Shown here in pieces: positions 20,604 to 29,274 of a DNA stretch of 64,000 bases (the first letter of the stretch is position 1; each line of letters begins with the position of its first letter). The DNA is from an uncultured Burkholderiales bacterium. GTDB taxonomy: Bacteria; Pseudomonadota; Gammaproteobacteria; Burkholderiales; Burkholderiaceae_C. Below the pieces are notes generated by a model. It did no database searches. It was given only the letters and a program-made list of their open reading frames with translations, and was not told the DNA's origin. The stretch is from assembly GCA_945952065.1 (NCBI GenBank), contig CAMFGY010000005.1, positions 62,001 through 126,000 on the forward strand, read 5' to 3'. A program made the translations under genes and the position numbers.

Positions 20604-21388
20604 CCCTGGAGTTTTTCTGCGCCACCGACGTTGGCCGCGCACGCGACAACAACGAAGACTCGGTGGCCCTGGACGAGGATGTAGGTCTGGCCGTGTTGGC
20701 CGACGGCATGGGCGGCTACAACGCCGGCGAAGTGGCCAGCCAAATGCTGACCAGCTTCATCCGCGCGGAACTCGGCCGTTGGCTCAAGGAGTCGGGCGCG
20801 GCCGCCAGCGCCAGCGATGTGCGCCGTGCCATGGACATCTGCGTGGACAACGCGAATCGCGCCATCTTCAATGCCGCCAACACCAATCCGCGCTATGCGG
20901 GCATGGGCACCACCTTGGTCTTGGGCGTGTTCCGCGAAGAAGGCCTGCTGATGGGCCATGTGGGCGACTCCCGCGCCTACCGCTTGCGTGCGGGCCAACT
21001 CACGCAAATCACCCGCGATCATTCCCTGCTGCAAGAGCAACTCGATGCCGGGCTGCTGACCCCTGAGGAGGCGCTGATTTCCAGCAACAAGAATTTGGTC
21101 ACCCGCGCTGTGGGCGTGGAAGATGCCGTCATGCTGGAGTTGCATTTGCATGAGGTGCAGCCGGGCGATGTGTTTTTGTTCTGCTCCGATGGGCTGTCCG
21201 ATATGCTCAACGATGCAGCGATTTGCCAGTTGCTCATAAACCACCCTTCGCTGTCGGAAGCCGCACAGGCCTTGATTGATGGCGCCAATGAGATGGGTGG
21301 CCGCGATAATATTGCGCTGGTGCTGGCACGCGCTGAGGGCCGCGTGAAGCCCGAGGGGCGGTCTTGGTGGCCATTTGGTCGGCGTTGA
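20600..21388 (+). CDS. PP2C-family Ser/Thr phosphatase
   Basis: Metal-dependent protein phosphatase, expected to reverse the adjacent kinase. PP2C motifs are in order: DVGRARDNNEDS, ADGMGGYNAGE (metal Asp), GMGTTLVLGV, GHVGDSRAYRL, ITRDHSLLQEQ, FCSDGLSDML and GGRDNIALVLA. The domain fills almost the whole 262 residues, with a short basic tail ending WWPFGRR. Four-base overlap with the kinase implies coupled translation. Confidence 0.95.
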   Translation: MTLEFFCATDVGRARDNNEDSVALDEDVGLAVLADGMGGYNAGEVASQMLTSFIRAELGRWLKESGAAASASDVRRAMDICVDNANRAIFNAANTNPRYAGMGTTLVLGVFREEGLLMGHVGDSRAYRLRAGQLTQITRDHSLLQEQLDAGLLTPEEALISSNKNLVTRAVGVEDAVMLELHLHEVQPGDVFLFCSDGLSDMLNDAAICQLLINHPSLSEAAQALIDGANEMGGRDNIALVLARAEGRVKPEGRSWWPFGRR

Positions 21389-21515
21389 AAGTCAGTTGCC
21401 GATCCAATGGGCTCCTCAAGCGAGCCGCAGGGTAGGACGGGCCAGGGAAAATGATTCGGAGGTGCATTGCGCCCTCCGAGGCAAGCAATAAGACAACACA
21501 GACCGAGGTCAAAGC

Positions 21516-22175
21516 ATGGGCAAGCTGGTGGTTTCGCTCGATGGCGTGGTAATCAAAGATGTCCAGATCACAAAGGACAAGACCACGCTCGGGCGCCGGC
21601 CTTACAACGATATCGTGATCGACAACTTGGCGGTCAGCGGCGAGCATGCCGTGCTGCAGATGGTGGGCGCCGACGTCTTTATCGAAGATTTGAATTCCAC
21701 CAACGGCACCTATATCAACGGCAAAGCGATCAAAAAGCAGCTGCTGGGCAATAACGACATCGTCGAGATCGGCAAATACAAGATCAAGTACCTGCTTGAG
21801 GACAATGGGGACTATGAAAAGACCATGATCCTCAAGCCTGGCACCGCCACGGCAACGAACAGCGGTTTTGGTCTGCCCTCCAACTTTGGCGGCTTGCCGC
21901 CTGCAGCGGCCTCCTTGCCGGCCGCCATCAAGGTGTTGACCGGCGCGGCCGCGGGTCGCGAGGTCAGTTTGACCAAGGTGGTCACCACCGTCGGCAAGCC
22001 CGGCGTGCAAGTCGCGTCCATCACCAAGCGGCCCAGTGGCTATGTCTTCGCGCATGTGGAAGGTGCATCGCGCCCCACGGTGAATGGGGTGCCCCTGACC
22101 GGCGAATCGATTGCCCTCAAAGACGGGGATGTGATCGAACTGGCCGGCACCCAAATGCAATTCGTTCACAACTGA
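21516..22175 (+). CDS. FHA domain protein with two FHA-like modules
   Basis: A 219-residue cytoplasmic protein. The N-terminal FHA domain is intact: LGRRPYNDIVID, then VSGEHAVLQ and DLNSTNGTYINGK, containing the GR, S-x-x-H and N-G phospho-Thr binding residues. A linker carries EKTMILKPG, a candidate phospho-Thr site. The C-terminal half (from about residue 135) looks like a second, degenerate FHA fold, with GREVSLTKVVTTVGKPG and a late PTVNGVPL and DGDVIELAG; it lacks the S-x-x-H pair. GAGG six bases before the ATG supports the start. It probably reads the adjacent kinase's output. Confidence 0.88.
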   Translation: MGKLVVSLDGVVIKDVQITKDKTTLGRRPYNDIVIDNLAVSGEHAVLQMVGADVFIEDLNSTNGTYINGKAIKKQLLGNNDIVEIGKYKIKYLLEDNGDYEKTMILKPGTATATNSGFGLPSNFGGLPPAAASLPAAIKVLTGAAAGREVSLTKVVTTVGKPGVQVASITKRPSGYVFAHVEGASRPTVNGVPLTGESIALKDGDVIELAGTQMQFVHN

Positions 22176-22386
22176 GCAGCCAGCACTAGCACGGCGGCCA
22201 GGCTTGTTGACCGGCCCCGCCATCTCCGCGCAATCCGGCGGACAAGACCCGGCCGCTTCTCTGGGAATACCCTGGTGCTGCATCGCACCAATTCAGGGAC
22301 GAGCCGGGCACAATACTCAGCCATCACCCGTCTGATCCGACTCGCTCGAGCGGGTCGACTGAATGTGTTTTGTCTGAGCATCGCCT

Positions 22387-23574
22387 GTGAGTCAGCGCCC
22401 CCCGGAAATCGATTTGCCATCCCCCAAGCCCAGTGCTCGACTCGGCTCGGTTCGCTTGCGCACGGCACTCGTCGTCATGGTGGTCAGCTTGCTTCTGGTC
22501 GTTTTGACCGATTTGCTGCATCTGCGCCACCAACTGCAAGACCGAGAGTTGCTGCTGTCCGCGGCCTCCAACGCCGCGCCGAGCGCCGGTCTCCAAACGG
22601 CCGTCAACACCGCAAGACCGGGCGATGACAGCAGGACTGCGGCCCCCATGCCGGTCAGCAAAACGCTTCAGAATTCGGCGGCAAGCGACTGGAAGGCAGC
22701 CCTGCCGGGACTCTTGATACGCGACCTGAGCTTGGTGCTGCTGCTGGGCATCGTCTTGACCCTGGTTTTGGATCGCATGCTGCTGCGCCCTTTGCGACGC
22801 TTGGCTCAACATGCCGATGACTTCGACCCCACCTTGCCTCCTCCTGAGCCTGAAGCTCGACAGCCCAATGAGCTGGCGCGGATCTCTCACTCCATTTCCC
22901 GTGTGCAGCAAAGCTTGTGGATGCAATTGCAAGAAGAGCGTCGCCATACCGAGCAGATGCGCTTGGAACTGGAGCGTCAACAGCAGTCGCTCAAGCTTGC
23001 CGAGCAGTCTTTGGCGCAAAAAACCCAGGAATTGGGGCGACTCAGCCGCATTGATGGCCTGACGGGCTTGGCAAATCGACGCGAGTTCGATGAAGCCCTG
23101 CGGCGTGAATTCAAGCGCGCGCAGCGTCAGCGCGGGCAGCTCGCGCTGGCGGTCCTGGACCTGGATCATTTCAAAAACTACAACGAGCGCTACGGCTTGG
23201 CGGCGGGCGATGCCGCCTTGATCCGCTTCGCTCAACTTCTGACCGAGCGCTTCAAACGTGACACCGATTTGGTCGCCCGTCTGGGCGGCGAAGAATTTGT
23301 CGCTTTGCTGCCCGGCTTTGGCCTCAGTTCCACCCAAAACCTATTGGATCAGGTGCGTGAAGACCTGCGTGAGTTGCAGCTGAAACATGAAGGCGGGGTC
23401 CATGGACAGGTGCTGACGGTGAGCATCGGACTGGCCGCCTTCAGCCCCAGCCACCCTTACCTGAGCCCACAGGCCTTGATGCAAGCCGCCGACGAGGCGC
23501 TTTACATCGCCAAGCACACCGGGCGCGACCGACTCAGCTTGGCCGCCTCCAGCGGCGTGCCGGAACGCACTTGA
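22387..23574 (+). CDS. Membrane diguanylate cyclase (GGDEF)
   Basis: Predicted c-di-GMP synthase of 395 residues. Membrane segments at about 24-44 and 108-128 flank a ~60-residue periplasmic loop. A coiled-coil linker (about 175-218) leads to a full GGDEF domain starting DGLTGLANRREFDE. The catalytic motif is GGEEF at 300-304, and an inhibitory I-site RDTD (291-294) sits five residues before it, so product feedback is likely. The start is a GTG; no better ATG keeps the first membrane segment. No EAL domain is fused. It follows the FHA gene on the same strand. Confidence 0.92.
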   Translation: MSQRPPEIDLPSPKPSARLGSVRLRTALVVMVVSLLLVVLTDLLHLRHQLQDRELLLSAASNAAPSAGLQTAVNTARPGDDSRTAAPMPVSKTLQNSAASDWKAALPGLLIRDLSLVLLLGIVLTLVLDRMLLRPLRRLAQHADDFDPTLPPPEPEARQPNELARISHSISRVQQSLWMQLQEERRHTEQMRLELERQQQSLKLAEQSLAQKTQELGRLSRIDGLTGLANRREFDEALRREFKRAQRQRGQLALAVLDLDHFKNYNERYGLAAGDAALIRFAQLLTERFKRDTDLVARLGGEEFVALLPGFGLSSTQNLLDQVREDLRELQLKHEGGVHGQVLTVSIGLAAFSPSHPYLSPQALMQAADEALYIAKHTGRDRLSLAASSGVPERT

Positions 23575-23598
23575 GTCGGGGCTTTGGAGGGCGCTTGC

Positions 23599-24417
23599 TC
23601 AGCGGTCATGCTCCTGAGCCTGTTTCATTTGATCGCTGACGCGGCGCGCCGCACGCAGCACCAAGGCTTCATCCAGCGATGCCTGCGGCGCGATTTGCCG
23701 GGCCACATCGTCCAATTGCTCGGGCTGCGTCAGCAATGCCCAGGCCACGGTTGAAATCGCGCTGACGCCCCGGCGCTGCAGGCTCTCGGGCATTTGCAGG
23801 TCGGCCTGCACCTCCACGTGGTAGCGAACACTGGCCACCGCGGCCGGCGCCAAGCCCCAGCTCTCACACAAAGCAGCGCCCAATGCATCATGGCTGACGC
23901 CAAAGGCCGTGCGCTCCAATTGCACCAACTCCGTGTCACTGGCCGCTGCACGCAGCATGGCCGGGTAGTGCGCGGGCGCATGGCGGTACAACACCGCTTT
24001 GCCGCACTCTTCAAACAGGCCTGCCGAATGGGCGGCCCAAGGATCAACGCCCAGCATCTGACCCATGCGCCCCATCAACAATCCACGTTCCGAGGCGCGC
24101 TTCCAGACCGGCTCCAACTCGGCTGCAGCCGGGAATGCCGCGCGCAAGCCCATTTCAAAGGTGATGGCCGCAACCTCACGCATGCCCAAGTAGGTGAGGG
24201 CCTGATGCACCGTTTGCACCCGACCACGCAAACCATACAAAGAGGAATTGACCGCCTTCATCACCGCTGCAGCCAAAGCCATATCGGTTTCCACCAGCGA
24301 TGACATGGCCTGCAAATCGACATCCTCAGCGGCCATCAGCAAAGACAGCTTCACCAGCACTTCCGGCTGGGTCGGGATTTCGATATCAAGTGAACGCAGT
24401 GTCGGATCAACAGGCAT
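23599..24417 (-). CDS. HDOD domain signalling protein
   Basis: A 272-residue soluble protein that is almost entirely an HDOD domain (HD-related output domain), recognised from LVKLSLLMAAEDVDLQAMSSLVETDMALAAAVMKAVNSSLYG read in parts, then QALTYLGMREV. The metal-binding HD pair is not preserved, as usual in HDOD. Such proteins regulate motility, phage and stress responses, often near c-di-GMP genes. It converges on the diguanylate cyclase with 24 bp between stops. Confidence 0.85.
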   Translation of the reverse strand: MPVDPTLRSLDIEIPTQPEVLVKLSLLMAAEDVDLQAMSSLVETDMALAAAVMKAVNSSLYGLRGRVQTVHQALTYLGMREVAAITFEMGLRAAFPAAAELEPVWKRASERGLLMGRMGQMLGVDPWAAHSAGLFEECGKAVLYRHAPAHYPAMLRAAASDTELVQLERTAFGVSHDALGAALCESWGLAPAAVASVRYHVEVQADLQMPESLQRRGVSAISTVAWALLTQPEQLDDVARQIAPQASLDEALVLRAARRVSDQMKQAQEHDR

Positions 24418-24522
24418 TTTGGCTGGCCTCCTAAAACAGGCTTGATCTTAGGGCAAGCACAGGCTGCGCACTGCGGCTCGTCGCCCCTAGCAGCCTTTTT
24501 CAGCGCATAAAAACCCGCTAGA

Positions 24523-25284
24523 TCAGCGCCCAAAAGCATCCCAAGCGGTTTTCAGAATCAGCGCACTGACCACAGCAATGAACATGCCGCGCACAAATCC
24601 GGCGCCGCGCGCCAAGGCCAGCCGGGTGCCAATCAAGCTGCCCAGCACATTGGTCACCGCCATCACAGCCGCCAAATGCCACCAAACATGGCCTTTGAAA
24701 GCAAACAAACTCAATGCCGCCGCATTGGTGGCGGTATTCATCAACTTGGACGTGGCCGAGGCGTGCAAGAAGTCGTAACCCAATACGCGTACAAACAGAA
24801 AGACAAAAAAGCTCCCCGTGCCGGGGCCAAAAAAGCCATCGTAAAAACCAATCACCAAGGCAATCACCGCAGCAACCAGGGTCTCGCGGTGGCCGCTGAA
24901 GCGAGGCGCGTGATGGCGCCCCAAGTCCTTGCGCAACAAGGTGTAGGCCAACACCAGCAACAAGATCAGCGGCAAGGCACGACGCAAAAAACCGGGGCTG
25001 ACCAGGGTCACGGTCCAGGCACCGACAAAGCTCCCCAACAAAGCCAGCAGCGCTGCGGGCAGCAAAGCACGCCAGTTCAGTTGCACACGCCGAGCATATT
25101 GGCCCGTGGCCCAGGCCGTCCCCCAGATCGCCGCCCCTTTGTTGGTGCCAAACAAAGTGGCGGGCGCAGCTTGCGGAAACACGCCAAAAAGAGCAGGCAC
25201 CAAGACCAAGCCGCCACCGCCCACCACGGCATCGATAAAGCCCGCGAACAAAGACGCCAGGGCAACGGTCAGGGTTTCAAGCAT
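24523..25284 (-). CDS. TSUP/TauE-SafE family permease
   Basis: Inner-membrane protein of 253 residues with about eight hydrophobic segments in two repeats. TauE/SafE landmarks are ASLFAGFIDAVVGGGGLVLVPALF in the first repeat (read in parts) and GFYDGFFGPGTGSFFVFLF in the second. The family exports sulfite, sulfoacetate or related anions; the substrate here is unknown. It lies 105 bp upstream of the HDOD gene on the same strand and immediately downstream of a minus-strand terminator, so it should have its own promoter within the terminator-proximal region. Confidence 0.88.
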   Translation of the reverse strand: MLETLTVALASLFAGFIDAVVGGGGLVLVPALFGVFPQAAPATLFGTNKGAAIWGTAWATGQYARRVQLNWRALLPAALLALLGSFVGAWTVTLVSPGFLRRALPLILLLVLAYTLLRKDLGRHHAPRFSGHRETLVAAVIALVIGFYDGFFGPGTGSFFVFLFVRVLGYDFLHASATSKLMNTATNAAALSLFAFKGHVWWHLAAVMAVTNVLGSLIGTRLALARGAGFVRGMFIAVVSALILKTAWDAFGR

Positions 25285-25305
25285 GCAGATCAGGCATTCA
25301 GAGGC

Positions 25306-25341
25306 AAAAAAAAACGGGCACCCAAGATGCCTGGGTGCCCG
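25306..25341 (-). terminator. Minus-strand rho-independent terminator
   Basis: The stem CGGGCACCCA / TGGGTGCCCG (10 bp, loop AGATGCC, 25315-25341) is followed on the minus strand by nine T residues (25306-25314). No recognised gene ends before it on that strand, so an unannotated transcript from the 25.35-25.8 kb region is implied. Confidence 0.85.
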
Positions 25342-25744
25342 TTCATTGTGACAGTGTCACTTTCTTCTTCGTACTGCTTGGCTGAGTTTGTCTCCTCGCG
25401 CCGCCCTAGCATCTGCGCACGCTGAACGCCACGCAGACACATTGAGTGATGGCGAATGTAGTGGGGAGGGCGCATGCACACACTTGGGGTTATTACTGCA
25501 TTCACGCACCGTTCCGGGGATGTTGGCATGCGCTCACATCGCAAATTCCTCATAAGCTTATGCGGCTGGCTTCTATTGGTCTGCATTCGAAAAAACGGCC
25601 GCAAATGCATCATTTCGGGTCGTTTTTCCCATTCAATGGCTGCATTTCTGTTGGGTTTTTGCAATGTTTGACGCACGGTCTCGCCGAAATGGGCGGTCAG
25701 AGGCAACAAAAAAACACGCTTGCTTCATGAAACAGAGATGAAAA

Positions 25745-25789
25745 GCGCGGGGGGCATCGTCTATCTTGTGCTTTGAAAAAACCCCGCGC
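25745..25789 (+). repeat. Leader hairpin before the TIGR03790 gene
   Basis: GCGCGGGG (25745-25752) and CCCCGCGC (25782-25789) are perfect 8-base arms with a 29-base loop. The right arm ends directly before the ribosome site AGGGAA of the lipoprotein gene, so folding could affect its translation. Confidence 0.5.
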
Positions 25790-25805
25790 AGGGAACAATT
25801 CCGCC

Positions 25806-27239
25806 ATGAACACCGCAACCCCTTCGATGCCCCGGCCCATGCAGCAAGCGCCTTGGCTCTGGCTGAGCCGTTTGAGCTTGTTGTTCGCCTTGCTATTGGC
25901 CTTGGGGGCCTGCGGAGGAGGAGGCGCCGGCGCCAGTGCGAGTAGCAACAGCACGGTTTCACCCACGCCTACGCCGGTGGGCAGCGCCACCAGTACCTTG
26001 GGTTTGACCCTGCCGCGTGCGGGCTTGGCTGCCCAAGACCTGGGCATCATCATTGCGGACGGCGATGCGCTCTCGGAATCCATTGCCGCGTACTACCAAT
26101 CAGCGCGTGGTGTGCCCGCGGCCAACATCATCCGCGTCAAGCTCAATACCGGCGCGGAAACCATTTCCGCCAATGACTTCACCGCACTGAAGGCCGAGGT
26201 GGACGCCAAACTGCCCGCTGGCGTGCAAGCCACTTTGCTGACTTGGCGCTCACCCGCCCGGGTCGTTGGCACTTGCGCCATGAGCATCACCAGCGCGCTG
26301 GCCTTTGGCTACGACGCCAAATACTGTGGCGGCTGCTCGGGCACCAGCCCCTCGCCTTACTACGACACGGAATCCAACAAACCCTGGACGGACCACAAAT
26401 TCCGCCCCTCCATGATGTTGGGTGCAGCCAGCTTGGAGGCGGCTCGCAGCCTGATCGACCGCGGCCTGCGCGCCGATGCCAGCCAACCCAGTGGCAGCGG
26501 CTATTTGCTGCGCACCACCGATGTGGCCCGCAGCGTGCGCTACGCTGACTACACCGGCCTGCCCGCCAGCTGGGCCGGTCGGCTGCTGCTGAACTACATC
26601 AACAACTCGGCCGGCACAGCCAGCAATGCCATCACCGGCAAAACCGATGTGCTGTTTTATTTCACCGGCCTGGCCGAAGTGCCCAGTTTGAGCAGCAACA
26701 CCTTCTTGCCCGGCGCCGTGGCAGATCACCTCACCTCTTTCGGCGGCATGCTGCCCAGCGGCGGTGGGCAGATGCCCGTCACGGAATGGTTGAACGCCGG
26801 TGCCACGGCGAGCTTCGGCACCGTGGAAGAGCCCTGCAACTATGTTCAGAAATTCTCGCAAGCCAGCGTCTTGATCGAGCACTACTACCGCGGCGACAGC
26901 GTCATCGAGGCTTATTGGAAGTCGGTGCAATGGCCAGGGCAGGGCTTGTTTGTCGGCGAACCCCTGGCGCAGCCCTTCAAAGACAGCCCCAGCTTTACGC
27001 TGGAAGGCAACCAGTACCTGATCAAGACCCGAGCCCTGCGCCCGAACAGCAGCTACGCCCTGGAGTACCGCAGCGGGCCCAGCGCCAGCTGGACCAGCTT
27101 GGCCACATTCAAAGTCAGCCGCGCCGAAATGCAAACCCTCAGCGCACCGTTGCCTCCGGCAACAGCCACCCAGCTGCGTTGGCGCGGCCCCTGCCCCACC
27201 AACAACAGCCTGCAGTGCACTTTGAGCGAAAGCCCCTGA
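25806..27239 (+). CDS. TIGR03790-family lipoprotein
   Basis: A predicted lipoprotein of 477 residues. The signal peptide ends in the lipobox LGAC, with the lipidated Cys36 followed by a Gly/Ala/Ser linker. The body resembles TIGR03790 proteins, which start with a segment like LGIIIADGDALSESIAAYYQ and ARGVPAANIIRV and contain GYDAKY and RPSMMLGA. These proteins are of unknown function and are often found in bacteria that make PEP-CTERM proteins. A possible fibronectin-like strand-rich C-terminus follows residue ~410. Start chosen at 25806 because the signal peptide begins there. Confidence 0.75.
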   Translation: MNTATPSMPRPMQQAPWLWLSRLSLLFALLLALGACGGGGAGASASSNSTVSPTPTPVGSATSTLGLTLPRAGLAAQDLGIIIADGDALSESIAAYYQSARGVPAANIIRVKLNTGAETISANDFTALKAEVDAKLPAGVQATLLTWRSPARVVGTCAMSITSALAFGYDAKYCGGCSGTSPSPYYDTESNKPWTDHKFRPSMMLGAASLEAARSLIDRGLRADASQPSGSGYLLRTTDVARSVRYADYTGLPASWAGRLLLNYINNSAGTASNAITGKTDVLFYFTGLAEVPSLSSNTFLPGAVADHLTSFGGMLPSGGGQMPVTEWLNAGATASFGTVEEPCNYVQKFSQASVLIEHYYRGDSVIEAYWKSVQWPGQGLFVGEPLAQPFKDSPSFTLEGNQYLIKTRALRPNSSYALEYRSGPSASWTSLATFKVSRAEMQTLSAPLPPATATQLRWRGPCPTNNSLQCTLSESP

Positions 27240-27336
27240 ACTCAGGCCACGCCCACACGCCCTGGCTCTGAATCAGCGTCAGCGGCGCTTGCTGCGCCTT
27301 GCGCTGGCAAAATGCAGGCCCATCCAGGCGCTGCAC

Positions 27337-29250
27337 ATGTCCTCCCAAACCTCCGCTTTTCGCGTGCTGTCGGTCATCCCTCCGATGACCCAGCTGAACA
27401 CGCCATATCCCTCCACGGCCTACATCACCGGCTTTTTGCGCTCACGCGGCGTGGATGCGGTGCAGGAGGACCTCGCCTTGGCCCTGATGCTGCGCCTGTT
27501 CAGCCGCGAGGGCCTGCAAGCGCTGCACGAACGCATCCAGGCCCTGCCCGCGAACAAACGCTCGGCCCAGGTGCAAAACTTCGAGGCCTTGTACGAGCGA
27601 TATCTGGCCACCATCAAACCCGTCATCACCTTCTTGCAAGGCGGCGATTCCACGCTGGCCCAGCGCATCTGCGGCCGCAACTTCCTCCCCGAAGGCAAGC
27701 GTTTTGAGTCGCTCGATGTCTATATCGACGATGAGGGCGGCGACCCGCTGGCCTGGGCCTTTGGCGCCTTGGGTTTGCAAGACCGGGCCCGCCATCTCGC
27801 CACCCTGTACCTGAACGATTTGGCCGATGTGCTGCGCGAGGCGGTGGACCCGCGCTTTGAATTCGTGCGCTACGCCGAGTCTTTGTCCACCAGCCAACCG
27901 ACCTTCGAGCCCTTGGCCGAAGCGCTGGCCGCGCCGCTGAACTTGGTGGACGACACCTTGCGTGAATTGACGCTGGCCGCTGTGGCCAAACATCAGCCCA
28001 AGCTGTTGCTGGTGTCGGTGCCTTTCCCGGGGGCGGTCTATGCGGCTTTTCGCATCGCGCAAGCGGTCAAGGCGGCGCATCCCGACATCGTCATCGCCCT
28101 GGGCGGCGGCTTCGTCAACACCGAGCTGCGCGAACTGAGCGAGCCGCGCGTGTTCGACTATTTCGACGTCTTGACCCTGGACGCGGGCGAGCGCCCTTTG
28201 CTGGCTTTGCTGGAACATCTGCAAGGCAAGCGCTCGCGCCAGCGCCTGGTGCGCAGCTTTGTGCGTGAAGACGGGCAGGTGCGCTACATCAACTTCGTCG
28301 AGCCCGATATCGCCTTCGCGGAGGTTGGCACGCCCACCTGGGACGGCTTGCCGCTGGACCGCTACCTTTCGCTGCTGGACATGCTCAACCCGATGAACCG
28401 GCTCTGGTCAGACGGGCGCTGGAACAAGCTGACCGTGGCGCACGGCTGCTATTGGAAGAAGTGCAGCTTTTGCGATGTCTCGCTCGACTACATCTCCCGC
28501 TACGAGGGCGCCTCAGCCGCCACGCTGGTGGATCGCATCGAAGCCATCGTGGCCGAAACCGGGCAGACCGGCTTTCACTTCGTTGACGAGGCGGCACCGC
28601 CCAAAGCCTTGAAGGCCCTGGCCGCCGAGTTGCAAGCACGCCAAACCAGCATCAGCTGGTGGGGCAATATCCGCTTCGAAAAGTCCTTCAGCCCGGCGTT
28701 GTGCCAGCAACTGGCCGACAGCGGCTGCATCGCCATCTCGGGCGGCCTGGAAGTCGCCTCAGACCGTTTGCTGAATCTGATGAAGAAGGGCGTGTCGGTC
28801 GAGCAGGTGGCGCGCGTGACCAAGGCCTTCACCGATGCGGGCATTTTGGTGCACGCCTATTTGATGTACGGCTTCCCAACGCAAACGGTACAAGACACCG
28901 TCGACGCGCTCGAATATGTGCGCCAGCTGTTCGAGCAGGGCTGCATCCAGAGCGGCTTTTTCCATCGCTTCGCCTGCACCGTGCATTCGCCGGTGGGCCG
29001 CGACCCCGAGGCCTATGGCGTCACGCTGCGGCCCTTGCCGCCGGTCAGCTTTGCGAAGAACGATGTGGGCTTTATTGACCCCACCGGGGTGGACCACGAC
29101 CGACTTGGCCTGGCACTGAAAAAAGCCATCTACAACTACATGCACGGCATTGGCCTGGAAGAAGACGTGCGCAGCTGGTTCCCCTTCAAAGTGCCCAAGA
29201 CCACGGTGTCGCGCCACCGCATTGCCCGCGCCTTGGCCACGCAGGGCTGA
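27337..29250 (+). CDS. B12-binding-type radical SAM enzyme
   Basis: A 637-residue enzyme with an N-terminal region resembling cobalamin-binding domains (PKLLLVSVPFPGAVYAAF and IALGGGFVNTELREL around 220-268) and a radical SAM core. The cluster cysteines are Cys371, Cys376 and Cys379 in HGCYWKKCSFCD. Their spacing is CX4CX2C rather than the usual CX3CX2C. Further core motifs are FVDEAAPP and, later, AYLMYGFPTQT. The canonical DXHXXG cobalamin motif is not evident, so B12 binding is uncertain. No peptide substrate or biosynthetic partner is adjacent. The start at 27337 gives the family-like MSSQTSAFRVLSVIPPMTQLN opening. Confidence 0.85.
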   Translation: MSSQTSAFRVLSVIPPMTQLNTPYPSTAYITGFLRSRGVDAVQEDLALALMLRLFSREGLQALHERIQALPANKRSAQVQNFEALYERYLATIKPVITFLQGGDSTLAQRICGRNFLPEGKRFESLDVYIDDEGGDPLAWAFGALGLQDRARHLATLYLNDLADVLREAVDPRFEFVRYAESLSTSQPTFEPLAEALAAPLNLVDDTLRELTLAAVAKHQPKLLLVSVPFPGAVYAAFRIAQAVKAAHPDIVIALGGGFVNTELRELSEPRVFDYFDVLTLDAGERPLLALLEHLQGKRSRQRLVRSFVREDGQVRYINFVEPDIAFAEVGTPTWDGLPLDRYLSLLDMLNPMNRLWSDGRWNKLTVAHGCYWKKCSFCDVSLDYISRYEGASAATLVDRIEAIVAETGQTGFHFVDEAAPPKALKALAAELQARQTSISWWGNIRFEKSFSPALCQQLADSGCIAISGGLEVASDRLLNLMKKGVSVEQVARVTKAFTDAGILVHAYLMYGFPTQTVQDTVDALEYVRQLFEQGCIQSGFFHRFACTVHSPVGRDPEAYGVTLRPLPPVSFAKNDVGFIDPTGVDHDRLGLALKKAIYNYMHGIGLEEDVRSWFPFKVPKTTVSRHRIARALATQG

Positions 29251-29274
29251 GCGGCATTGCTGACGCAGCGCAGC

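Larger units (their letters stand above)
25285..25805. other. Low-GC intergenic region with hairpins, no confident gene
   Basis: A 521-bp stretch clearly richer in A and T than its neighbours. It contains a minus-strand terminator (25306-25341), a 13-base palindrome GTGACAGTGTCAC (25348-25360), and an 8-bp-arm hairpin (25745-25789) just before the lipoprotein gene. A 139-codon minus ORF crosses it (25290-25709), but its composition (Met-, Arg- and Cys-rich) does not look coding. A small RNA or short mRNA ending at the terminator is possible. Confidence 0.5.

Noticed and set aside
18819-23574. A type VI secretion regulatory cluster (PpkA/PppA/Fha)
   Set aside because: The kinase, PP2C and FHA genes are present, but no tss/hcp/vgrG genes occur in the window and the kinase lacks the usual membrane part.
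25290-25709. A 139-codon minus-strand gene in the low-GC gap
   Set aside because: Composition rich in Met, Arg, Cys and His with no regular secondary structure, no good ribosome site, and codon use unlike its neighbours.
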